Assembly (NCBI RefSeq): GCF_003319105.1
Contig: NZ_QOHH01000004.1
Coordinates: 1-64,000, forward strand
Origin: Blastococcus sp. TF02-09
GTDB taxonomy: Bacteria > Actinomycetota > Actinomycetes > Mycobacteriales > Geodermatophilaceae
Reading direction: 5' to 3'
Length of the DNA: 64,000 nt
In this document: positions 58,247 to 64,000 of the stretch, in pieces
Position numbering within the stretch: position 1 is the first letter of the stretch
Layout of the letters: each line of letters starts with the position of its first letter
The notes under the pieces: model-generated
Database searches by the model: none
What the model was told of the DNA's origin: nothing
What the model saw: the letters and a program-made list of their open reading frames with translations, nothing else
Made by a program: the position numbers and the translations under genes

Positions 58247-58867
58247 ATGGGCGTGATGGAACTGGCGCGGACGGAGCGGGAAGACCTGCGCGACCTGCTC
58301 AGCGGACTGAGTCCGGAGCAGTGGCGCGCCCCCTCCCTCTGTGCCAGTTGGTCGGTCAGGGACGTCGTGGCGCACATGCTCAGCTACGAGGAACTGGGCG
58401 CCCGGCAGCTGGCGGAACGGTTCCTCCGCGGACGGCTGAGCGTCGACCGCGTCAACGACATCACGCTTCGGGAGAACGCCTCCCGGACGCCCGAGCAGCT
58501 CATCCAGCTCCTTGACGCGCACCTCGACCCCACGGGGCTGACCGCCGGGATGGGCGGAGCCATAGCGCTGACCGACGGGATGATCCACCAGCAGGACATC
58601 CGCCGGCCGCTCGGGCTGACTCGCACCATCCCCGCGGAGCGCCTGGTGCCCGCCCTGCGCACCGCCTTGTTCGCCCCCACCCTCCTGGGCGTGATTCGGG
58701 TGCGCGACGTCCGGCTGGTCGCCACCGACATCGACTGGGCATTCGGCCGGGGGCCGGAACTCCGGGGGACGGGTGAGGCGATCCTGATGACCGTGGCGGG
58801 CCGGCGAGCGGCCGTCGACGACCTGTCCGGTCCCGGGCACGCACGCGTGGCGCAGCGGCTGGGCTGA
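58247..58867 (+). CDS. Maleylpyruvate isomerase / mycothiol-dependent DinB-fold family protein
   Basis: The product has about 206 residues. It matches the mycothiol-dependent DinB-like family: TEREDLRDLLSGLSPEQWRA, then CASWSVRDVVAHML with the metal-binding histidine region and GMIHQQDIRRPLG with another. Such enzymes use mycothiol as thiol cofactor, which fits an actinobacterium. The ATG at 58247 is chosen; one at 58256 is nearly as good. The exact reaction is unknown. Confidence 0.82.
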   Translation: MGVMELARTEREDLRDLLSGLSPEQWRAPSLCASWSVRDVVAHMLSYEELGARQLAERFLRGRLSVDRVNDITLRENASRTPEQLIQLLDAHLDPTGLTAGMGGAIALTDGMIHQQDIRRPLGLTRTIPAERLVPALRTALFAPTLLGVIRVRDVRLVATDIDWAFGRGPELRGTGEAILMTVAGRRAAVDDLSGPGHARVAQRLG

Positions 58868-58871
58868 GCTC

Positions 58872-59303
58872 TCAACCGTTCCCGAAGCGGAGCACGAACC
58901 GGCGCTGCCAGCGCGTCTCGACCGCCCCCGGCCGGTAGTGGCGGCGCACGAAGGCCACGGCGTCCTCGGCGGGGACGCCGTCCAGCACGGCCAGGCAGGC
59001 CAGCGCGGTACCGGTGCGGCCGGTGCCCCCACCGCAGGCGACCTCGACCCGCTCGCCGCCCGCCCGCTCCCAAGCCTCCTCCAGCACCCGTCGCAGCTCG
59101 AGATCGTCGGCGGGCAGTCCGAAGTCGCGCCAGCGCACCCACCGCTGCTCCCAGGGCCATGCCGCGGGCCGGCGCCCCAGCAGGTAGACGCCGAACTCCG
59201 GGAGCGGCTCCGGCGGCGCGCTGCGCAGCCCGCGGCCCAGCACCCGGCGCCCCGAGGGGAGACAGAGGACACCCCGCAGCTCGGCAGGCCAGGGGGCGCC
59301 CAT
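58872..59303 (-). CDS. Tyrosine-phosphatase-like protein
   Basis: The product has 143 residues. The loop VACGGGTGRTGTALACLAVL has C90-x5-R96, the P-loop of cysteine-based phosphatases, although the residue before Cys is Ala instead of His. A region with WVRWRDFGLPADD supplies a general-acid aspartate candidate. No signal peptide is seen. A TACGGT box six bases before the ATG (59310-59315) suggests a leaderless transcript. Substrate (phosphotyrosine or another phosphoester) is unknown. Confidence 0.75.
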   Translation of the reverse strand: MGAPWPAELRGVLCLPSGRRVLGRGLRSAPPEPLPEFGVYLLGRRPAAWPWEQRWVRWRDFGLPADDLELRRVLEEAWERAGGERVEVACGGGTGRTGTALACLAVLDGVPAEDAVAFVRRHYRPGAVETRWQRRFVLRFGNG

Positions 59304-59371
59304 CGGCTCACCGTAGGACCCGGGGCGTGGTCCGTGCGAGCGGATGCGGCGCCGTACGGCATGGTGGCCGT

Positions 59372-59785
59372 GTGAGGCACACCGCTGCTGTCCCGATGCG
59401 CTGGTCGGACATGGACGCCTACCAGCACATCAACAACGTGGCCTTCCTCGGCTACTTCGAGATGGCCCGCATCAGCCTGTTCCGGGAACAGCCCACGCAC
59501 GACCTGCGCACCGGGCGCCGGCGCGGCCTCATCGTCGCCGCGCACGAGATCGCCTACAAGCGCCAGGTCGTCTACTCCTCGACGCCCCTGCAGGTGGACG
59601 TCTGGATCACCGACGTCCGCGCGGCCACGTTCCTGTGCCGCTACGAGCTGTTCGACCACGGGAACCTCGCGGTCACCGGCAGCACGAAGATCGTGCCGTT
59701 CGACTTCGCCATCGAGCGCCCACGCCGGCTCACACCGGAGGAGAAGGAGTTCCTCGCCCGCTGGGCCGACGACGCCGCGAGCTGA
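59372..59785 (+). CDS. Acyl-CoA thioesterase (4HBT hot-dog fold)
   Basis: The product has 137 residues. The hot-dog motif is VPMRWSDMDAYQHINNVAFL with the catalytic aspartate, followed by EMARISLFRE. It hydrolyses acyl-CoA or 4-hydroxybenzoyl-CoA-type thioesters. The GTG at 59372 is used. It is divergent from the phosphatase-like gene, sharing the 68-base region between them. Confidence 0.88.
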   Translation: MRHTAAVPMRWSDMDAYQHINNVAFLGYFEMARISLFREQPTHDLRTGRRRGLIVAAHEIAYKRQVVYSSTPLQVDVWITDVRAATFLCRYELFDHGNLAVTGSTKIVPFDFAIERPRRLTPEEKEFLARWADDAAS

Positions 59786-59800
59786 CCCGGGCCGACCGGC

Positions 59801-60337
59801 TCAGCCGGTGACGATCCGCGGCACCGGACGGTCGGCACCGCTGGGCGCGCCCCGGCGGGCGGCCTCCTCGTCGTCCACCGGCCGCACCACGGCGCCCGGG
59901 GCCACCACGCCACCGCCGAACACGGCCGCGTTGATGCCGCCCCGGTGCACCATCGCCTTCACCAGCTTCAACCCGGTCAGCCGCTCCAGGTGGGTGCACG
60001 GCGGGCAGCGCTTCATCCCGAACAGCAGCGCGTCGCCGACCGCGAACCACCGGCCCACCAGCGACGGCAGGTCCACGCCGGTGGTGACCAGGTTGCGCCG
60101 GGTGTCCTCGGTCGTGAACGGCGAGCCGACCTCGGCCGCCACCGCCGCGACGTCGTCCCGGTCGATGAGCGTCAGCTGCTTCTCCAGGTCCGGGTACTGG
60201 GCCCACGTCCCGCCGCCCAGGGCGTACCGGTCGCCCTCCAGCCCGACGCCGGCCACCAGCCGGGCCGACGGCACGCGCTGCATGGGCGTCGCGGCCGAGG
60301 GCGTCGTCCAGATCTCGGCGAGGGTTCCGGCATCCAT
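59801..60337 (-). CDS. MOSC-domain protein
   Basis: The product has 178 residues from the ATG at 60337, with GGAGG six bases upstream. It has GLEGDRYALGGGTW, the conserved cysteine in KRCPPCTHLERLTG, and MVHRGGINAAVF. MOSC domains bind molybdenum-bound sulfur or similar groups and occur in Mo-cofactor sulfurases and amidoxime reductases. This is a stand-alone form. A role near molybdenum nitrate reductase is not implied by position, 46 kb away. Confidence 0.9.
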   Translation of the reverse strand: MDAGTLAEIWTTPSAATPMQRVPSARLVAGVGLEGDRYALGGGTWAQYPDLEKQLTLIDRDDVAAVAAEVGSPFTTEDTRRNLVTTGVDLPSLVGRWFAVGDALLFGMKRCPPCTHLERLTGLKLVKAMVHRGGINAAVFGGGVVAPGAVVRPVDDEEAARRGAPSGADRPVPRIVTG

Positions 60338-60352
60338 CAAGGTCCTCCAGGG

Positions 60353-61009
60353 TCAGGCGGCGGGAGCAGGGGAGCGGCGTCCGCGGGCGGGTGGCACGTC
60401 GTCGGCCCCGCGGGCGTCGAGCGCCTCGCCGACGGTGTGCGCCATCTGCAGCAGCTGCACGAGCAGCGGGGCCACCGTCGTCCGGAGCCCGCGGATGCCC
60501 CGCGCCGAGCCGCCCCGGGCAGCCTGGGCCTCGCGGATCCGGTCGGCCCGCTCGGCCAGCACCGGGATGAACCGCAGCGCCATGGCGATGACCAGGCCGA
60601 TCCGGGCCGGACGCACACCGAACAGCCGCAGGGGGGAGCAGAGCCGTTCGATCACGGCCACCATCTCGCTCACCCGCGTCGTCGCCGTCACCACCGCGGC
60701 GGCGAGGACCAGCGCCAGCAGCCGGAGCACGGTGACCGCTGCCGTCGGCAGGTCGCTGAACAGGGCGTGGAAGACGAACAGCCCGATCAGCCACCAGAGC
60801 ACGGTCCGCGCCTGGCGGGCGAGCGCCGCCACGGGCAGCCGCGCGGCGCCGAGGCCGACGACCACCACCGCCACCAGCGCGCCACCGGTCATCGGCAGGG
60901 TGGGCACGGCGAACAGGACCACGGCGAGGACGGCGAGCGCCAGGAGCTTGACCCCTGCCGGAACGCGGTGGACGGGGCTGCGCCGCGGCACGTAGAGCGC
61001 GAGGGTCAT
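60353..61009 (-). CDS. bioN: Biotin ECF transporter transmembrane protein
   Basis: The product has 218 residues with about five helices, starting TLALYVPRRSPVHRVPAGVK. Coupling motifs are AQAARGG and GEALDARGADD, the EcfT-type A-motifs that contact the ATPase. It links the ATPase to BioY. It overlaps the bioM stop (ATGA) and is the last gene of bioYMN. Confidence 0.9.
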   Translation of the reverse strand: MTLALYVPRRSPVHRVPAGVKLLALAVLAVVLFAVPTLPMTGGALVAVVVVGLGAARLPVAALARQARTVLWWLIGLFVFHALFSDLPTAAVTVLRLLALVLAAAVVTATTRVSEMVAVIERLCSPLRLFGVRPARIGLVIAMALRFIPVLAERADRIREAQAARGGSARGIRGLRTTVAPLLVQLLQMAHTVGEALDARGADDVPPARGRRSPAPAA

Positions 61010-61740
61010 CGCCGCTCCATCAGCGACCGGTAGGCGGCGATCGCCGGGTGCGGGGCGGCGTCCTCGACGACCCGGCCCTCGTCGATGACGAGCACGCGGT
61101 CGAAGGACTCCAGCAGCTCGAGCTGGTGGGTCACCACGAGCACCTGCTGCTCCAGCTCGTCGATCACCCGGGCGATCCGCCGGGCGTTGATCAGGTCCAG
61201 CAGCGTCGTCGGCTCGTCGAAGACCACCCGCGCCGGACGCATCACGAGCACGCCGGCGATGGCGAGCAGCTGCTTCTGGCCACCGGAGAGCAGGTGGGCG
61301 GGATGGTCCGCGTGCCCGGCCAGGCCGTACCGCGCGAGCACCTCGGCCACCCGCTCGGCCCGCTCGGGTGCGGGCACGCCCTGGTTCTCCAGCCCGTAGG
61401 CGGCGTCCTCGGCGACCGTGGGGTGGACGATCTGCGCGTCGGGGTCCTGGAAGACGAAGCCCACCCGGCGGCGGACCTCGCGGGCGGCGGTCCGGGTGTC
61501 CAGGCCGTCGACCAGCACCTGCCCCTCGGTGGGCACCACCAGGCCGTTGAGCAGCCGGGCGAAGGTGCTCTTGCCGGAGCCGTTGGCGCCGACGATCCCG
61601 ATCCGGGGCTCGATCAGGTGCAGGTCGAGGCCGGCCAGCACGGGGCGGTCGCCGTAGCGGTGCGAGACCCCGCGCAGCTCGATCCCGCGCGTCGGGTCGG
61701 CGACGGCCTCCGGTCGCCTCTCCTGACGGCCGAGCCTCAC
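61006..61740 (-). CDS. bioM: Biotin ECF transporter ATPase
   Basis: The product has 244 residues. Walker A is GANGSGKST, the signature is LLSGGQKQLLAIA, and Walker B is VVFDEPTTLLD. It powers biotin uptake with BioY and BioN. The GTG overlaps the bioY stop (GTGA). A longer frame upstream lies in bioY. Confidence 0.92.
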   Translation of the reverse strand: MRLGRQERRPEAVADPTRGIELRGVSHRYGDRPVLAGLDLHLIEPRIGIVGANGSGKSTFARLLNGLVVPTEGQVLVDGLDTRTAAREVRRRVGFVFQDPDAQIVHPTVAEDAAYGLENQGVPAPERAERVAEVLARYGLAGHADHPAHLLSGGQKQLLAIAGVLVMRPARVVFDEPTTLLDLINARRIARVIDELEQQVLVVTHQLELLESFDRVLVIDEGRVVEDAAPHPAIAAYRSLMERR

Positions 61741-62300
61741 CGGGCGGCGACCGCCCGCTGGGGTCGCTCGATGATCGGGTAGCTGCGCCGCACCTGGTCG
61801 GCGATCGCCGCGGCGATGAACGCCTTGGCGGCGTCGCCGGGCAGGAAGGGCCAGGCCCCGGAGGCCAGCGCCTCGCGGAGGGACAGGTTCGCGACGGCGG
61901 CGAGCACCGGCACGCCGATCAGGTAGATGACGACCATGCCGCCGAGGACGTTGAACGCGAAGCCCCACGCCACGTTGTAGCGGGACCAGAACCGCTCGGT
62001 GAGCCAGCCGATGACGAACGCGGCGATGGGCCAGCTGAAGAGGTAGCCCGCCGTGGCGCCGGCGAACACCGACAGGCCTCCGGCCCCGCTGGACAGCAGC
62101 GGCAGCCCGATCGCGACGAGCACCAGGAACAGCAGCACGGCGAGGAAGCCCCGGCGCGCGCCCAGCACGCTGCCCGCGAGCATCACGCCGAGCGTCTGGG
62201 CGGTGACCGGGACCGGCCCGATGTTGATCGCGGGCAGGGTGCCGAGGACGGCGATGATGGCCGCGAACAGGGCGATGTAGGCGAGGTCCCGGGTCTTCAT
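61737..62300 (-). CDS. bioY: Biotin-binding S-component BioY
   Basis: The product has 187 residues with six helices. It contains INIGPVPVTAQTLGVMLAGS, LGARRGFLAVLLFLVL and GAGGLSVFAGATAGYLFSWP, the BioY signatures. It captures biotin outside the membrane. The ATG at 62300 is used. Biotin import suits the biotin-dependent carboxylase at 210. The 100 bases upstream may hold the operon promoter, but no clear BirA-type operator is visible. Confidence 0.94.
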   Translation of the reverse strand: MKTRDLAYIALFAAIIAVLGTLPAINIGPVPVTAQTLGVMLAGSVLGARRGFLAVLLFLVLVAIGLPLLSSGAGGLSVFAGATAGYLFSWPIAAFVIGWLTERFWSRYNVAWGFAFNVLGGMVVIYLIGVPVLAAVANLSLREALASGAWPFLPGDAAKAFIAAAIADQVRRSYPIIERPQRAVAAR

Positions 62301-62403
62301 GCTCAGTCTCCTGCGGTGCGCCGGTGGGCAGGCGCCGCCTGGGCGCATTCCGTGCGGCAAGGTACCCGAGCCCCGAGGGGCCGCCGGACCCGGCCGGGGT
62401 GGC

Positions 62404-64000
62404 TCAGGCGACCAGCCACAGAGCGGTGTCCGGGGGCAGCTGCCCGCCGCTGACGTCCCCGCTGGCCAGCAGCACGGTGCCCTCCGGCACGGGCACCGCG
62501 GCGCCCGAGAGGTTGACCAGGCACACGAGCCCGCCGTCCCGGCGGAACGCCAGGCATCCGTCGGGTGACGGCAACCAGGCCAGCCCCTCGCCCTCGAAGG
62601 CCGGCGAGGAGGCGCGGAGCGCCAGCGCCGCTCGGTACAGCGACTGGATCGAGCCTGGTCGGGACTCCTGTGCCTCCGCCGTCAGCTCCGCCCAGCCCTC
62701 CGGCATGGGCAGCCACGTGCCGGTCCCGGTCGTGAAGCCGTACGGCGGCTCGCTGCCCGACCACGGTACGGGGATGCGGCAGGCGTCGCGTCCGCGCTCG
62801 GCCCCGCCGGAGCGGAACCAGATGGGGTCCTGCAGCGCCTCGTCGGGGAGGTCGACGTCGGGCATGCCGAGCTCGTCGCCGTTGTAGAGGTAAGCCGCGC
62901 CCGGGAGGGCGAGCTGGAGCAGCGCGGCCGCCCGAGCTCGGCGGGTGCCGAGCTCCCCGCCGCCGTAGCGGGTCACGTGCCGCGGCCGGTCGTGGTTGGA
63001 CAGCACCCAGCACGCCGGCGCGGGCGTGCCGTCGACCGCGGCCAGCGAGTGCACGATCGCGTCGCGCAGGGCGGCCGGCGTCCACTCCGCCGTCAGCAGC
63101 TTGAAGTTGAAGGCCAGCTGCAGCTCGTCGGGGCGCAGGTACAGGGCCAGCCGGTCGTCGTCGGACACCCACACCTCGCCCACGGCCATGCGGTCGGGGT
63201 ACTCGTCGAGCACGGCGCGGATCCGCCGGTGCACGTCGTGGACGCCGTCCTGGTCGAACCGCTCGTCGCCGGGGCCGTGGTCGTCGAGCAGCCCGGTGTC
63301 CTCCATCGGCAGCATGTCCGGGAGTCCCGCGGGCTTGGCCATGCCGTGCGCGACGTCGATGCGGAACCCGTCGACGCCCCGGTCCAGCCAGAAGCGCATC
63401 GTCGCCTCGAGGTCGGCGACGACCTCCGGATCGGTGAAGTCCAGGTCGGGCTGCTCGGGCGCGAAGATGTGCAGGTACCACTGGCCGTCGGGCACCCGCG
63501 TCCACGCCGGGCCGCCGAAGACCGACGGCCAGTTGTTGGGCGGTTCGCTGCCGTCGGGGCCGCGTCCGTCGCGGAACAGGTAGCGCGCCCGCTCGGGGGA
63601 GCCGGGGCCTGCGGCCAGAGCCGCCCGGAACCACTCGTGCTGGTGCGAGGTGTGGTTCGGGACCAGGTCGATGGTGACGCGGAGGCCGAGGTCGTGCGCC
63701 TCCGCCAGCAGCGCGTCGAACTCGGGCAGGTTCCCGAACAGCGGCTCGACGTCGCGCGGATCGGCGACGTCGTAGCCGTGGTCGGCCATCGGCGAGGGGT
63801 AGAACGGCGTGATCCACAGCGCGTCGACGCCGAGGTCGCGCAGGTAGGGCAGCCGTGCGCGCAGGCCGGCCAGGTCGCCCACGCCGTCGCCGTTCCCGTC
63901 GGCGAAGCTGCGGATGTACACCTGGTAGAACACCGCGTCCCGCCACCACCCGGGCCCGCTGCGCCGGGTGGAGGGACGTGCTGCGGTGGTCGGCTCGGCG
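62404..64000 (-). CDS. Alpha-glucosidase, glycoside hydrolase family 13 (5' end outside window)
   Basis: The frame is open to the window edge. The conserved WWRDAVFYQVYIRSFADGNG start is seen, but no start codon precedes it in the window, so the N-terminus is cut. The nucleophile aspartate is in GFRIDVAHG, the acid glutamate in AVGEVWV and the third aspartate in LSNHDRPRHV. It hydrolyses alpha-1,4 or alpha-1,6 glucosides such as maltose, isomaltose or trehalose-type substrates. The cytoplasmic or secreted state cannot be judged without the N-terminus. Confidence 0.92.
   Translation of the reverse strand, partial: AEPTTAARPSTRRSGPGWWRDAVFYQVYIRSFADGNGDGVGDLAGLRARLPYLRDLGVDALWITPFYPSPMADHGYDVADPRDVEPLFGNLPEFDALLAEAHDLGLRVTIDLVPNHTSHQHEWFRAALAAGPGSPERARYLFRDGRGPDGSEPPNNWPSVFGGPAWTRVPDGQWYLHIFAPEQPDLDFTDPEVVADLEATMRFWLDRGVDGFRIDVAHGMAKPAGLPDMLPMEDTGLLDDHGPGDERFDQDGVHDVHRRIRAVLDEYPDRMAVGEVWVSDDDRLALYLRPDELQLAFNFKLLTAEWTPAALRDAIVHSLAAVDGTPAPACWVLSNHDRPRHVTRYGGGELGTRRARAAALLQLALPGAAYLYNGDELGMPDVDLPDEALQDPIWFRSGGAERGRDACRIPVPWSGSEPPYGFTTGTGTWLPMPEGWAELTAEAQESRPGSIQSLYRAALALRASSPAFEGEGLAWLPSPDGCLAFRRDGGLVCLVNLSGAAVPVPEGTVLLASGDVSGGQLPPDTALWLVA

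Noticed and set aside
58872-59303. Calling the phosphatase-like gene a confirmed tyrosine phosphatase
   Set aside because: The Cys-x5-Arg loop is present, but the conserved preceding His is Ala, so activity and substrate remain open.

Overview
The window is very GC-rich chromosomal DNA with the strong third-position G/C bias of a high-GC actinobacterium. The gene set fits an aerobic soil actinomycete: cofactor F420 synthesis (fbiC), a mycothiol-type DinB-fold enzyme, a BioYMN biotin importer, NrtR control of NAD synthesis, an EttA ABC-F protein and many GTG starts. The overall flavour is Geodermatophilaceae-like, but that is an inference. I see no prophage and no CRISPR array. The only transposon is an IS30-type remnant at the left edge.

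Layout. 1-3.4 kb: IS30 remnant, then a biotin-dependent acyl-CoA carboxylase alpha subunit and an acyl-CoA dehydrogenase, the usual neighbours in branched-chain amino acid or acyl-CoA catabolism. 3.4-14.2 kb: nitrogen-oxide block with flavohaemoglobin and a cupin on the minus strand, a winged-helix regulator, and narGHJI-narK with ATGA/TGATG overlaps. 14.2-17.7 kb: small mixed genes (VOC protein, zinc-less quinone oxidoreductase, membrane protein, lipoprotein) with three decayed gene fragments. 17.8-25 kb: fbiC, a Gram-negative-type dapD, and an ECF sigma / zinc anti-sigma / ABC exporter operon. 25-35.9 kb: flavin reductase, FAD disulfide-reductase-like enzyme, transglutaminase-like protein, SGNH hydrolase, GH2 glycosidase, VOC-HxlR pair, PAS-GGDEF-EAL protein, DUF427, luciferase-like oxidoreductase, BLUF photoreceptor and a small membrane protein.

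35.9-49.2 kb is the centrepiece. It holds a soluble diiron (propane/alkane-type) monooxygenase operon, prmABCD. Flanking it are a divergent MimR/AcoR-like activator that lacks the sigma-54 GAFTGA loop and a small acidic-tailed protein. Downstream come an amidohydrolase, a DUF59-type protein, a zinc alcohol dehydrogenase, a dedicated GroEL, an NRAMP metal transporter and an unknown 202-residue protein. The palindrome TCTCA-N3-TGAGA occurs upstream of prmA, upstream of the small gene, and in the BLUF / small-membrane-protein intergenic region, with a tandem imperfect copy there. This suggests one regulon. Together the genes could oxidise a gaseous alkane or similar substrate, oxidise the resulting alcohol, fold the hydroxylase and supply metal.

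49.2-64 kb: nadABC on the minus strand, divergent from nrtR with a palindromic operator between them; a DUF6131-like small membrane protein; a secreted lytic-transglycosylase-like protein; tRNA-Arg(UCU); ssb; ettA; a mycothiol-type enzyme; a phosphatase-like protein; a thioesterase; a MOSC protein; bioYMN; and an alpha-glucosidase that runs off the right edge.
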